Shown: one piece after another, positions 9,109 through 17,891 of the stretch
How positions within the stretch are numbered: position 1 is the stretch's first letter
How the letters are laid out: the number at the start of each line of letters is the position of its first letter
From: SZUA-38 sp965212525
GTDB taxonomy: Bacteria > Pseudomonadota > Gammaproteobacteria > Xanthomonadales > SZUA-38
DNA: 64,000 bases
Direction of reading: 5' to 3'
Assembly: GCA_965212525.1 (NCBI GenBank)
Contig: CBDBVC010000036.1
Coordinates: 1 to 64,000 of the forward strand
The notes under the pieces: model-generated
Seen by the model: only the letters and a program-made list of their open reading frames with translations
Database searches by the model: none
Told to the model about the DNA's origin: nothing
Program-made: the position numbers and the translations under genes

Positions 9109-9771
9109 ATGAACTTTAAAAATACCTTCAACTCGGTGATCGGTCTGGCCGGCCTGATCTCACTCGGACTGTCCGCCTCGATTGCGCTGGCTGGCAATGC
9201 CATGCAGGCACATGAGGAGATCAGGATTGCCTACAAGACCGATTCCGGTCTGGCCGACACGGTGGTGATCGAGAATCTGGCCGTGGGTGACTCGGAAGTG
9301 TTTGTCACCGAATCGGGTGAGGAAGTATTCGTCACACGCAATGAGGACTCACTCGATATCGAAGTGGCCGGCGAGACAGTCAGCGTACAGATGCTGCATC
9401 TGGACGGCCTGCACGATGATGCCCATTTCGGTGATCTCGATGTCAACGAGTGGGTTGACGAAGACGGTAACCGTCGTGTCGAGATCCACAAGAGCATGGA
9501 CGTTACCGTGCATTGCGATGATGGTGAAGACTGTGCTGATGCACACAAGATGGTGTTCATCAGTGACGACGGCGATGTCGATGTGCGTCATGCCGACGGC
9601 AAGGTCATCGTGACTTCATTCGGTGGTGACGTACTGGATGACGGCGAGCTCGAGGAAGTGTTGGCCGAGCTGCACATCAATCACGAGCTGGATCACGCCG
9701 ACGGTGAAAAAATGATCGTCATCAAGAAGGAGATTCGTGTCGAATCCGATTCCGAGGATGATCAGGAATAA
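9109..9771 (+). CDS. Acidic exported protein, likely sigma-54 target of the adjacent two-component system
   Basis: The 220-residue protein has a Sec signal peptide (MNFKNTFNSVIG... to SIALAG), then a mature region very rich in Asp and Glu with scattered His and a CDDGEDC cysteine pair. The start is the ATG after AAGGAGACATCA, a strong ribosome-binding site; longer upstream frames would run through the promoter. The set of kinase, NtrC-type regulator and RpoN-driven exported protein parallels ZraSR with the periplasmic zinc-binding ZraP. No sequence similarity to ZraP is seen, so a metal- or polycation-binding buffer role is inference. It ends in a strong terminator. Confidence 0.8.
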   Translation: MNFKNTFNSVIGLAGLISLGLSASIALAGNAMQAHEEIRIAYKTDSGLADTVVIENLAVGDSEVFVTESGEEVFVTRNEDSLDIEVAGETVSVQMLHLDGLHDDAHFGDLDVNEWVDEDGNRRVEIHKSMDVTVHCDDGEDCADAHKMVFISDDGDVDVRHADGKVIVTSFGGDVLDDGELEEVLAELHINHELDHADGEKMIVIKKEIRVESDSEDDQE

Positions 9772-9790
9772 TCACCTGTCCTGCAATACG

Positions 9791-9818
9791 AAAAAAGCCG
9801 GGCATGCCCGGCTTTTTT
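9791..9818. terminator. Bidirectional Rho-independent terminator
   Basis: AAAAAAGCCGGGC / GCCCGGCTTTTTT is symmetrical and sits between two convergent genes, so it can end both transcripts. Confidence 0.92.
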
Positions 9819-9832
9819 ATTGTCTGCGAGAA

Positions 9833-11602
9833 TCAGACCAGAAACTGCAGCTCGGCCAGCCCGCGATACAGCTCACTGCTCTCAAGCAGCTGATCATGCG
9901 AGCCTTCGGCCTCCATCCGGCCTTCGTTGAACAGCACGATGCGGTCGGCCTTGCGTACCGTGGCCAGTCGGTGGGCGATGACCAGTGTTGTTCGATCAAG
10001 CATCAGTTCGTCCAGTGCCTGCTGCACCAGTTTCTCGCTTTTTGCATCCAGCGCTGAGGTGGCTTCGTCTAGCAGCAGGATGGGTGGATCGGTCAGCAGT
10101 GCACGGGCAATCGACAGACGCTGTGCCTGACCACCCGACAACCGCACGCCCCGTTCACCCAGAAAGGTCTCATAACCGTCCGGCAATCGGTCGATGAACT
10201 CGTCGGCATGTGCCGCCCTCGCTGCAGCCATCACCTGGGCTTCATCGGCATCGGGTCTGCCGTAGCGGATGTTTTCCAGTGCATTGGTGGAAAATATGGT
10301 GACATCCTGTGACACCAGAGCGATCTGACTGCGCAGTTGCTGCAGATCCAGTTCTGTCAGCTTCCTGCCATCGATGAGTATGTCGCCCTGCTGCGGATCA
10401 TAAAACCGCATCAGCAACTGGAACAGAGTCGTCTTGCCTGCGCCGGATGGCCCGACCAGTGCCACGGTTTCGCCGGGTTTTACCTCAAGGCTGATCTCCG
10501 ACAGAACCGGCTCATCCAGGCGGGACGGGTAGGCGAAGGTCATGTTGCTGATCTGAATCGAACCGCTGATCGCCGAGTCGAGTGGCTGCGGATCGGCTGG
10601 GGATTCAATGTCACTGTCCATGTGCAGCAGTTCGGTGATGCGCTCGAGTGCACCGGCAGCACGCTGCAGCTCTCCCCAGACAGTGGTCAGGGCACCGGTG
10701 GTGGACGAGGCAATGATGGCGTATAGCACGAACTGGCTCAGCGTACCGGCCGTCATGCTGCCATCGATGACCGACTGAGCACCCAGCCACAACACGAAGA
10801 TGATGCCGCCCAGTACCATGATCACGACCGCGATACTCATCATGGTTTCCGCACCGATGCGCTTGATTGCCGCCCGAAACGCCGTGACCACCGAATCCGA
10901 GAAGCGAACCACCTCACGCTCACCCTGGGCATACGATTGCACCGTATGGATGGCATTGATGGTTTCGGTGGCCATGGCCGAACTGTCGGCAATGCGGTCC
11001 TGGCTGATCTTCGACAGGGTCCGTACCTTGCGGCCGACCAGGATGATGGGAATGATGATGACGGGTATCATCAGCAGGATCATGCCGGCCAGCTTGGGGC
11101 TGGACACCACCATCATGGTCATTGACCCCACCAGCATGAACAGGCTGCGCAGCGTGATCGAAAAGGTACTGCCGACCACCGTTTCCACCAGCGTGGTGTC
11201 GGTGTTGATTCGTGACAGGATCTCACCGGTGCGGGTGGATTCGAAAAATGACGGTGACATGCCAACCACACGCCGGAATACCGCCTGTCGAATGTCAGTG
11301 ACCACGCGCTGACCTATCCAGGAAACCCAGTAGTAACGCAATGAGGTAAACACGGCCATCAGCACAGACACACCGAACATCAGCCAGAAATACTGTGCGA
11401 TCTTGTCCTGCTGATCTTCCGAAAAGCCGAGGTCAACCACATGTTTCAGCGCCACCGGCAGGTACAGCGTGGTGACGGCGCCGAGCACCAGCAACAACAG
11501 TGCGAGCAGGATGAATTTCTTGTAGCGGGTGACGTAGGGGATCAGCGTTCTGAGCTGTGTCATGTCACCCGAAGTCGGGCGGTCGAGAATATCGTCGGTC
11601 AT
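9833..11602 (-). CDS. ABC exporter, fused membrane and ATPase domains (MsbA/LmrA type)
   Basis: A 589-residue half-transporter with a six-helix ABC membrane domain (about 25-310) and an ATP-binding domain. The latter has Walker A GPSGAGKT at about 384, Q loop LVSQDVTIF, signature LSGGQAQR at about 487, Walker B ILLLDEATSALD and switch His in VIAHRLATV. It should act as a homodimer and export a lipid or hydrophobic compound. Such ABCB-like exporters cannot be assigned a substrate from sequence alone. It is transcribed alone, towards the shared terminator. Confidence 0.9.
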   Translation of the reverse strand: MTDDILDRPTSGDMTQLRTLIPYVTRYKKFILLALLLLVLGAVTTLYLPVALKHVVDLGFSEDQQDKIAQYFWLMFGVSVLMAVFTSLRYYWVSWIGQRVVTDIRQAVFRRVVGMSPSFFESTRTGEILSRINTDTTLVETVVGSTFSITLRSLFMLVGSMTMMVVSSPKLAGMILLMIPVIIIPIILVGRKVRTLSKISQDRIADSSAMATETINAIHTVQSYAQGEREVVRFSDSVVTAFRAAIKRIGAETMMSIAVVIMVLGGIIFVLWLGAQSVIDGSMTAGTLSQFVLYAIIASSTTGALTTVWGELQRAAGALERITELLHMDSDIESPADPQPLDSAISGSIQISNMTFAYPSRLDEPVLSEISLEVKPGETVALVGPSGAGKTTLFQLLMRFYDPQQGDILIDGRKLTELDLQQLRSQIALVSQDVTIFSTNALENIRYGRPDADEAQVMAAARAAHADEFIDRLPDGYETFLGERGVRLSGGQAQRLSIARALLTDPPILLLDEATSALDAKSEKLVQQALDELMLDRTTLVIAHRLATVRKADRIVLFNEGRMEAEGSHDQLLESSELYRGLAELQFLV

Positions 11603-11713
11603 GTTTGTTCTGCTTGTTAGTCAGCGCACCACGATGGATGCCGGTGTCATCACTATCGAAGACACCTGAATTAGAGTTATAGTCTGTGCGGGAACAATTT
11701 AAAGGATAGATCG

Positions 11714-12145
11714 ATGAAAAGCATCCGTCATGTGTGGGTTGTCATTGTTGTTCTGCTGCCGTCAGTGCTGATGGCCTCGGAACTGCCACGGACTGAGTCT
11801 GCCGAGGGTGCGCGCGTGTACATCATCTCGCCGTCAGATGGCGATACCGTGGTCAATCCGATCACGGTCCGGTTTGGCCTGAGCGGCATGGGTGTGGCAC
11901 CCGCCGGCATCGACCTGCCGGGAACCGGTCATCATCATCTGCTTATCGATCAGGAATCACTGCCGCCGATGGATCTGCCCATGGCAAACTCGGTGATGCA
12001 CTTCGGTGCCGGTCAGACCGAAGTCGAGATCAGCCTTGAACCAGGGAAGCACACGCTTCAACTCCTGCTCGGAGACAAGCTGCACATCCCGCATGATCCG
12101 CCCGTGGTATCCAACAGAATTACCATCACCGTGGCTGAACAATAG
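11714..12145 (+). CDS. DUF4399 exported protein
   Basis: The 143-residue protein has a signal peptide (MKSIRHVW... to VLMAS) and a DUF4399 domain with the pattern VYIISPSDGDTV, RFGLSGMGVAPAG, GHHHLLID, HFGAGQTE and PGKHTLQLLLGD. The GTGHHHLL cluster and later histidines suggest metal contacts, but no activity is established for the family. An AAAGGATAG box precedes the ATG. Monocistronic in this window. Confidence 0.88.
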   Translation: MKSIRHVWVVIVVLLPSVLMASELPRTESAEGARVYIISPSDGDTVVNPITVRFGLSGMGVAPAGIDLPGTGHHHLLIDQESLPPMDLPMANSVMHFGAGQTEVEISLEPGKHTLQLLLGDKLHIPHDPPVVSNRITITVAEQ

Positions 12146-12183
12146 CGGCTGACGAAGCAGTTCTCGCTGGCTGACTCAGCGCC

Positions 12184-12831
12184 TCATGCGCCCGGGATGA
12201 CGTACAGCATGATGGCCAGGAAATGACAGATGCTGCCACCGAGCACAAACAGATGCCAGATGGCATGATGGAAGCGCAGTGATTTCCACAGGTAGAAGGC
12301 CACGCCAAAGGTGTAACTGAGGCCGCCGGCCAGCAGTAACCACAGTCCGCCAGGTGGCACACTGGCAATCATCGGCTTGATGGCAATCATGATCATCCAG
12401 CCCATGATCAGGTACAGTCCCAGAGACAGATTACGAAATTGCCGCCTGGCAAACAGTTCGTGGTAAAAGCCGATCAGTGCCAGGCCCCAGACCACACCGA
12501 AGATCGACCATCCCCAGCCACCGCGCAGGCTGACCAGGGTGAAGGGTGTGTAGGTGCCGGCGATCAGCAGGAATATTCCGGCATGATCGAATTTCTGCAG
12601 CAACACTTTCAGTTTGCCGATCGGCGCCGCATGGTACACCGTCGAGGCCAGATACAGGATGATCAGGCTGGCGCCATAGATGGCGCTGCTGGTGACATGC
12701 CAGGCATCGCCATGACTGCTTGCCTGAACCAGCAGGATGACCAGGCCGATGATGCCCAGGATCACGCCAAGACCATGCGTCAGTGCATGAGCCAGTTCTT
12801 CACGTGGCGAATAATGGAAGGTATAAGTCAT
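12184..12831 (-). CDS. HlyIII/TrhA family membrane protein (PAQR fold)
   Basis: A seven-helix integral membrane protein starting MTYTFHYSPREELAHALTHG. The family's metal-site residues are visible: HALTHG near the start, STVYHA after helix 2 and, near the end, FHHAIWHLFVL. The family was named after hemolysin III but is related to adiponectin/progestin receptors; in E. coli TrhA affects membrane energy state. The ATG at 12831 is preferred over an upstream TTG at 12858 because the homologous core begins there. It converges with the DUF4399 gene. Confidence 0.88.
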   Translation of the reverse strand: MTYTFHYSPREELAHALTHGLGVILGIIGLVILLVQASSHGDAWHVTSSAIYGASLIILYLASTVYHAAPIGKLKVLLQKFDHAGIFLLIAGTYTPFTLVSLRGGWGWSIFGVVWGLALIGFYHELFARRQFRNLSLGLYLIMGWMIMIAIKPMIASVPPGGLWLLLAGGLSYTFGVAFYLWKSLRFHHAIWHLFVLGGSICHFLAIMLYVIPGA

Positions 12832-12977
12832 GGCAGATAGTCCTGTGGCTGGAGTCAATGTGTGGGTCTGGTTCTATCCTGGGGGTGAAAAAATCAAATG
12901 TATAGCTTGACAAAGTCGAAAATATGTAAACACTAATAAAAACAGCATCCTATAAAAACAATAACAAAGGTGATGTG

Positions 12978-13940
12978 ATGATTGACAACCCGCGTTCCAG
13001 CCTGCCTGTCAAATCCCGTGTTTCTCTTGGTTCAATGCTCAAGACGGCCCTGTTGATGTGTCTGAGTCCCGCGCTTGCCCTGAGCCAGACCGAAATAGTC
13101 ATTACGCCGGGCACGGGAGGCTGGATGCCTGCCAATGTCAGAGCCGATACCACCATCAGCATCACCACCACACAGGACCGACCCGGTACAGTCAGCAGCC
13201 AGGGTGACAGCGCCATCGAGTTTGTTACCCAGTTCATGACAGCGGGCCAGGACAAGGCCGATTACCAGCTGATCTGGCAGACATCGATGGGCAGCATTGA
13301 CTTTCCCTTCAGGACATTGCCGAACCTGACTGCCCTGTCCTATGAATACTTCAGGGACAGTGGCTCTGCCGTCGGACCGGTACTGCACCCGGTGCTGAGG
13401 CTGGTCTGGCTGCATGACAGCAACACGCCGGCTGACCCACTCGATGACACCTTCGGATCATTCATTTTCGAGGCGGTCTATCAGCCAGGGTTTCCGGGCT
13501 CGGTGACCACCGACAACTGGGTCAGCAATGATCTGCTGAACGCTGAATTCTGGGTCTTCTGTTCCGATTGTGACCCGGGTGCCGGTGTGGCCTCGGGCGT
13601 GGTACAGAATTTCGACCTGACGCTGGCCGACTGGCTAACAGGTCCTCAGATGGGTGCAGGCGGGGATCCGGTGCCACCAGACTTCAGTGTCGGGACAACC
13701 TATGTTGTTGGCATCAATACGGGTGTCGGCTCCGGCTGGAATGCCGATCTTCAGATGTACAGTGACAATGTACGCATCGCCTTCGGCGCCGGTGATGATC
13801 TGCTCTACAACTTCGAGGACAATCCACTGGTGTCACTGGCACCGGTGACTGTACCGATATTGAATCCGGCTGGACTTGCCGTTCTTGTTCTTCTCATTGC
13901 GCTGCTGGCGAGTCTGGCTTTGAGACGGCGGCATGACTGA
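12978..13940 (+). CDS. Exported protein with IPTL-CTERM-like anchor
   Basis: A 320-residue protein with a signal peptide (ending LSPALALSQ) and a beta-rich middle containing a C..C pair (VFCSDCDPG). The C-terminal tail has a Pro-rich VPILNPAGL, a hydrophobic stretch and an RRRHD end. That tripartite tail matches the IPTL-CTERM sorting signal recognised by exosortase-like enzymes; no such enzyme is encoded in this window. The start is the ATG 7 bases after AAAGG. The last bases overlap the GIY-YIG gene. Function of the body is unknown. Confidence 0.75.
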   Translation: MIDNPRSSLPVKSRVSLGSMLKTALLMCLSPALALSQTEIVITPGTGGWMPANVRADTTISITTTQDRPGTVSSQGDSAIEFVTQFMTAGQDKADYQLIWQTSMGSIDFPFRTLPNLTALSYEYFRDSGSAVGPVLHPVLRLVWLHDSNTPADPLDDTFGSFIFEAVYQPGFPGSVTTDNWVSNDLLNAEFWVFCSDCDPGAGVASGVVQNFDLTLADWLTGPQMGAGGDPVPPDFSVGTTYVVGINTGVGSGWNADLQMYSDNVRIAFGAGDDLLYNFEDNPLVSLAPVTVPILNPAGLAVLVLLIALLASLALRRRHD

Positions 13941-14196
13941 CTGGCAGGTGTACATCTGCCGCTGCGCCGATAACAGCCTCTATACCGGCATCACCACCGA
14001 TCTGGCCCGCCGCATTCACGAGCACAATCATACCCGTGGTGGTGCCCGATACACGCGCAGCAGGCGACCGGTCACCCTGGTCTATGCCGAAGCCTCTGCA
14101 GACAGGCGCACGGCCTCCAGTCGTGAATATGGCATCCGCAAGCTCAGTCGATCAGAAAAACTCAACCTCATTGAATCCTGGCCAGGGTCAGACTGA
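13933..14196 (+). CDS. GIY-YIG domain protein (UPF0213/YhbQ-like)
   Basis: This 87-residue protein is a single GIY-YIG nuclease domain: VYICRCADNSLYTGITTDL carries the two signature strands, followed by RRIHEHN, RSRRPVTLVYAE and a conserved Glu in SREYGIRKLSRSEK. Small members such as E. coli YhbQ are common housekeeping proteins with little known biochemistry. It overlaps the preceding gene by 8 bases, so the two may be co-translated. Confidence 0.88.
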   Translation: MTDWQVYICRCADNSLYTGITTDLARRIHEHNHTRGGARYTRSRRPVTLVYAEASADRRTASSREYGIRKLSRSEKLNLIESWPGSD

Positions 14197-14272
14197 TTCA
14201 CTCATATCGGCACGACATGCTCGTACCAATTTCTGTTAGACTCGGTTCGGGGTTCCCGAACGACAGCCAGCC

Positions 14273-14887
14273 ATGACAAAAACTCAACACGGATACACAC
14301 ACTGCCTGATGCTGATTGCCTGCGTACTGCTGGCCGCCTGCGGCAGCCAGCCAACCGTGACGCAACAACCGTCCGGACCCTTCGAGGGCCTGGGTTCGAT
14401 CAATTCCATCGCCGTGTTTCCCCTGGCCGGGACGAGTTTGCCCAATCTCTATGTCATGTCGCTAAGTAATCAGGTCAACCGTGCCATCACGGTGGTGAGG
14501 CCGGATTACATCATCCTGTCGGCTGGTGAAATCTCGGGCATCATGGCCGATACGGCGTTCGCCGATGAATACAATCGTTTCGCATCCTCACTCGATAATG
14601 GCCGGGTCGATCGCAACAGTCTCGACAACATCGGCAAGGGTCTGGGTGTGGATCTGGTATTCCATTCACGCCTCAGTTCGATCGCTGCCATCGAAACGGA
14701 ACAGGGCATCCAGGCGAGAGTCAGTGTCGATGCAGTCATCCTCAACGCATCGACAGCGGAGACCATCTGGCAATTGACCGCATACGGTCAGGAGCCATTG
14801 ACGGGGTCACTGGATGACAATCCCAGGCTTGATGTTGCCATCGAGGCTGCCATGGACGAGATCATCGCTGCCCTGGGCAGTTTCTAG
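14273..14887 (+). CDS. Lipoprotein of unknown function
   Basis: The 204-residue protein has a clear lipobox (CVLLAAC). The body has alternating strands and helices: a segment INSIAVFPLAG, then GLGVDLVFHSRLSSI, then AETIWQLTAYG and a final amphipathic helix. This looks like the nucleotide-independent alpha/beta fold of CsgG/LpoB-like envelope lipoproteins, but the similarity is only structural guesswork. Isolated gene with no clear partners. Confidence 0.7.
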   Translation: MTKTQHGYTHCLMLIACVLLAACGSQPTVTQQPSGPFEGLGSINSIAVFPLAGTSLPNLYVMSLSNQVNRAITVVRPDYIILSAGEISGIMADTAFADEYNRFASSLDNGRVDRNSLDNIGKGLGVDLVFHSRLSSIAAIETEQGIQARVSVDAVILNASTAETIWQLTAYGQEPLTGSLDDNPRLDVAIEAAMDEIIAALGSF

Positions 14888-14985
14888 CCTCCGTCGCCAG
14901 AACCTCTCAACTGCGCAAGAATCGGGTCGAAGCATCGTTCCAGCGAGCCTAGACTGATCTCAATTCAGTCACAGCTGAGGTTCTC

Positions 14986-15504
14986 ATGTCGCACTTTCAG
15001 GTCATACCCTTCTCCGAGTTGATGTCACCCGAACAACTGCAAGCAGTGATGGCTTCGGTGGATTCAGACCCGGCTGAAGCAACGGCCATCCATCAGGTGA
15101 TTGCTGACAGCAAGCCGGGCTATCCCTGTCGGCTCTCGCTCGAGGATGCTGAACCAGGCGAAACCCTGATACTGTTTCATCACTGCTTTCATCCGGCCGC
15201 GTCACCCTACAGGGCATCGGGTCCGCTGTACGTGCGTCTGGATCGCGACGAAGCTCGGTTGCCACTGGATGAGTTGCCTGCTTTTCTGCTGCACCGCTTT
15301 CTGTCGGTCCGGGTGTACCGGGATGATGGTATGATGCTGGATGCCGATGTCGTTGCCGGTACTGAGCTGAGCCGAACGCTCGAGGATCGGATCCTGCCGA
15401 TGATCGAACACGGGGCAGGCTATGTGCATGTGCACAATGCATCCACCGGCTGTTTTCTGATCGCCATCCGGCTGATTGATGACAACCCGGGATCGGCGTC
15501 ATGA
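14986..15504 (+). CDS. DUF1203 domain protein
   Basis: The 172-residue cytosolic protein fits the DUF1203 pattern: a central PGYPCRLSLEDAEPGET segment, LFHHCFHP..SPYRASGPLYVR, and a C-terminal VHVHNASTGCFLIAIR. No enzyme activity is established for the family. Its stop codon overlaps the ATG of the Ada-like gene (ATGA), implying coupled expression with a DNA-repair regulator. Confidence 0.85.
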   Translation: MSHFQVIPFSELMSPEQLQAVMASVDSDPAEATAIHQVIADSKPGYPCRLSLEDAEPGETLILFHHCFHPAASPYRASGPLYVRLDRDEARLPLDELPAFLLHRFLSVRVYRDDGMMLDADVVAGTELSRTLEDRILPMIEHGAGYVHVHNASTGCFLIAIRLIDDNPGSAS

Positions 15505-16439
15505 TCGTTGTCGACCGGCAGGAACCCCACACCGAAACGGCTGATGTGGTGACCATGGAGACTATGCAGCAACACCGACATTACCGGATCATCGCCCGTG
15601 CCATTGACTGGCTCGGAGAACACCAGCAATCGCAACCAACGCTGGATGCGCTGGCCAGGGCCATTGGCATGAGTGAGTTCCACCTGCAGCGCGTGTTCAG
15701 TGACTGGGCCGGTATATCGCCCAAGCAATTCATCCAGTTTCTGACACTGAAGCGTGCCAGCCGCACATTGCAGCATGATTCGGTTCTGGCGACAGCGCTG
15801 GACAGCGGTCTCAGTGGCAGTGGTCGTCTGCATGACCTGACGGTCAATCTTCTCGGCGCGACACCGGGTGAGATCAAATCGGGTGGGGAGGGACTGGTCA
15901 TCGAGTATGGCACGGTGATGAGTCCGTTTGGCTGGTGCTTTATTGCAACCACCTCGCGGGGTATCTGCAAGCTGGGTTTCATCGAAATGCCTGAAGATGA
16001 GACGAGTCAGCTCGAGGAACTGGCGACTGACTGGCCGATGGCGACCAAGAGTGTGAATCAGCAGTGCATCACTGACCTGGCAGGCCGGTTGTTCAATGTC
16101 GTACCAGACAGGGATTCATCGAAACGATCCGACAGTCATGGCTCGGCGCTGAAACTCTACGTCAAGGGAAGCCCCTTCCAGATCAGGGTGTGGCAGGCAC
16201 TGCTGGAGATTCCGTCCGGGCATCTGGTCAGTTATGCCCAGGTGGCCAGGTCGATCGAGCAACCAGCAGCGACACGGGCAGTGGCCTCTGCCATCGCCAG
16301 AAATCATATCGGCTGGCTGATTCCCTGTCACAGGGTCATTCGACAGACGGGTGAGTTTGGTCAGTACCGATGGAATCCGGTTCGCAAGCAGGCCATGATT
16401 TCCTATGAATCCCTGAGCAGCCCGATCCAGGCCTCCTGA
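15501..16439 (+). CDS. Ada-like protein: AraC-type HTH fused to O6-methylguanine-DNA methyltransferase
   Basis: Residues about 25-110 form an AraC-type DNA-binding domain (LDALARAIGMSEFHLQRVF...GISPKQF). Residues 130-310 are an alkyltransferase: the Ogt/MGMT core LYVKGSPFQIRVWQALLEIP and the active-site motif IPCHRVIRQ with acceptor Cys276. It lacks the N-terminal zinc-binding, phosphotriester-accepting domain of E. coli Ada, so it probably repairs O6-methylguanine and regulates DNA without the classic self-methylation switch. The start overlaps the previous stop by four bases; an in-frame ATG at 15555 is an alternative start closer to the conserved region. Confidence 0.88.
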   Translation: MIVVDRQEPHTETADVVTMETMQQHRHYRIIARAIDWLGEHQQSQPTLDALARAIGMSEFHLQRVFSDWAGISPKQFIQFLTLKRASRTLQHDSVLATALDSGLSGSGRLHDLTVNLLGATPGEIKSGGEGLVIEYGTVMSPFGWCFIATTSRGICKLGFIEMPEDETSQLEELATDWPMATKSVNQQCITDLAGRLFNVVPDRDSSKRSDSHGSALKLYVKGSPFQIRVWQALLEIPSGHLVSYAQVARSIEQPAATRAVASAIARNHIGWLIPCHRVIRQTGEFGQYRWNPVRKQAMISYESLSSPIQAS

Positions 16440-16463
16440 TCTCGCACTGGCGCTATCTGGCGG

Positions 16464-17747
16464 TCATACCAGTCTCATTTCACGGTAATCGCACCGATTC
16501 ATGCCGAATCGGTCCAGACGGAACGGCCGGGTATCGATCTGCTCAGGCTGCCTGTTGATCTTCGTCACGATCAGGTCTGCAGTGACAGCACTCAGTGTCA
16601 GTCCTAGGTGCTGGTGGCCAAAGGCCAGCAGTATCCTCTCACTCATGGGATGACGATCGATCACCGGCAGATGGTCTGGCAGGGAAGGCCTGAAACCCAG
16701 CCAGCTGGTTGCGCCCCGGGTGTCAGTGCCAGGAAACAGGGCTCTCAGATGCTGTTCGAGCATCGGTGTCCAGCGCCGATGCGGGCCATGTTCAAGCCCG
16801 GCAAACTCCACGCCGCCGGTGATGCGCGTACCTTCGATCAGGGGCGTGACGATCACATTGCGTTCAGCCGATGCCACCGGCATTGGCAGTGACTCGATAC
16901 GGTGATCCAGATTCAGGTGGTAGCCGCGTTCAGTTTCCAGCGGGACATCATACCCCGTGGATGCAATCAGCTGGCGTCCGTAAGCACCGGTGGCGATCAC
17001 GGCACTGTGAGCGCGAATACTTTCTCCTGCCGTCCTGATGCTGAGGTGATCATGACTCTCCTCGAAGCCAGTCACGGTTCTGTTAATGAAGCGGGCGCCG
17101 TGCTGTCTCAGTCTGTTGTACAGGTGGTTGCACAGCAGGTAGGGGTCCGAGACATGCCCGGTCTTGTTGAACAGCAGGGCACCGCGTGTTGTCGAGCAAA
17201 GCCCGGGCACCCGATCACGGGTTTCACATGCAGTCAGTGAATCCATCGAAATCTCTTGCTCGGTGAGCGATCTGTGCATGCGGTGAAGCTGTCTCATGCC
17301 GGGATCCGATTCTGCCATCAGCAGGCTGCCAGTTGATTTCAGGTGATGCTGGCCATCGGTCGAGTGGAGCAGCTGATTCAGCGCTGGAAGGGCTTCCAGC
17401 AGCAGGCTTTTCAGTGCACTCGTACCGGAACGAAATTGGCGAGGCCCCGAATGGGATACGAATCGAGACAGCCAGGGTACCAGTCGCCACAGATAACGAG
17501 GCTCGATACGCAACGGGGCCGATCTGGATATCATCATCGGCAGTGCACGCCTCAGTGTCGACAGCGAGGCAAGCGGGTAGATCTGTTCGGTGGCGATGTG
17601 GCCGGCATTTCCCCAGGAGGCACCGTGCCCCGGTTCCTGCCGGTCAATCAGGGTGACCTGCCAGCCATCCTGTTGCAGACGAGTGGCACAACTGAGGCCG
17701 ATGATGCCGGCACCGATCACTGCCACGGTTCGATCATAGTGTTTCAT
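16464..17747 (-). CDS. FAD-dependent D-amino acid (cis-4-hydroxy-D-proline) dehydrogenase
   Basis: The 427-residue DadA-like flavoprotein has an N-terminal dinucleotide-binding motif (VAVIGAGIIGLSCATRL), the family segment GASWGNAGHIA and a C-terminal GHQHLGLTLSAVTADLI. It is transcribed divergently from an operon encoding a hydroxyproline epimerase, a DapA-type deaminase and a ketoglutarate semialdehyde dehydrogenase. In that setting it should oxidise cis-4-hydroxy-D-proline to 1-pyrroline-4-hydroxy-2-carboxylate, the step performed by LhpB-type enzymes. The specific substrate is inferred from the neighbours; the fold alone says D-amino acid dehydrogenase. Confidence 0.82.
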   Translation of the reverse strand: MKHYDRTVAVIGAGIIGLSCATRLQQDGWQVTLIDRQEPGHGASWGNAGHIATEQIYPLASLSTLRRALPMMISRSAPLRIEPRYLWRLVPWLSRFVSHSGPRQFRSGTSALKSLLLEALPALNQLLHSTDGQHHLKSTGSLLMAESDPGMRQLHRMHRSLTEQEISMDSLTACETRDRVPGLCSTTRGALLFNKTGHVSDPYLLCNHLYNRLRQHGARFINRTVTGFEESHDHLSIRTAGESIRAHSAVIATGAYGRQLIASTGYDVPLETERGYHLNLDHRIESLPMPVASAERNVIVTPLIEGTRITGGVEFAGLEHGPHRRWTPMLEQHLRALFPGTDTRGATSWLGFRPSLPDHLPVIDRHPMSERILLAFGHQHLGLTLSAVTADLIVTKINRQPEQIDTRPFRLDRFGMNRCDYREMRLV

Positions 17748-17777
17748 GATTCAGACTGGATGTTGCTCAGGGGTTGA

Positions 17778-17796
17778 ATTGTATACAATATACAAT
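17778..17796. promoter_or_regulatory. 19-bp palindromic operator in divergent promoter, likely GntR (FCD) site
   Basis: ATTGTATA-CAA-TATACAAT is a perfect inverted repeat; a second palindrome, ATTGTATACAAT, overlaps its left side. It lies between the D-hydroxyproline dehydrogenase and the deaminase operon. FadR-subfamily GntR proteins often bind TTGTATACAA-like sites, and the operon ends with such a regulator. Confidence 0.7.
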
Positions 17797-17891
17797 ATAA
17801 AATCCATGCCCATCAATCAGGCCATCAACCATGGCATGCTCTTACAGCTTTCGCTCAGTTGAATCTGGCGGGTACGGAATGGAGAAGAATC

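Noticed and set aside
10800..11312. 170-codon frame opposite the ABC exporter
   Set aside because: It is the reverse-strand shadow of the membrane domain.
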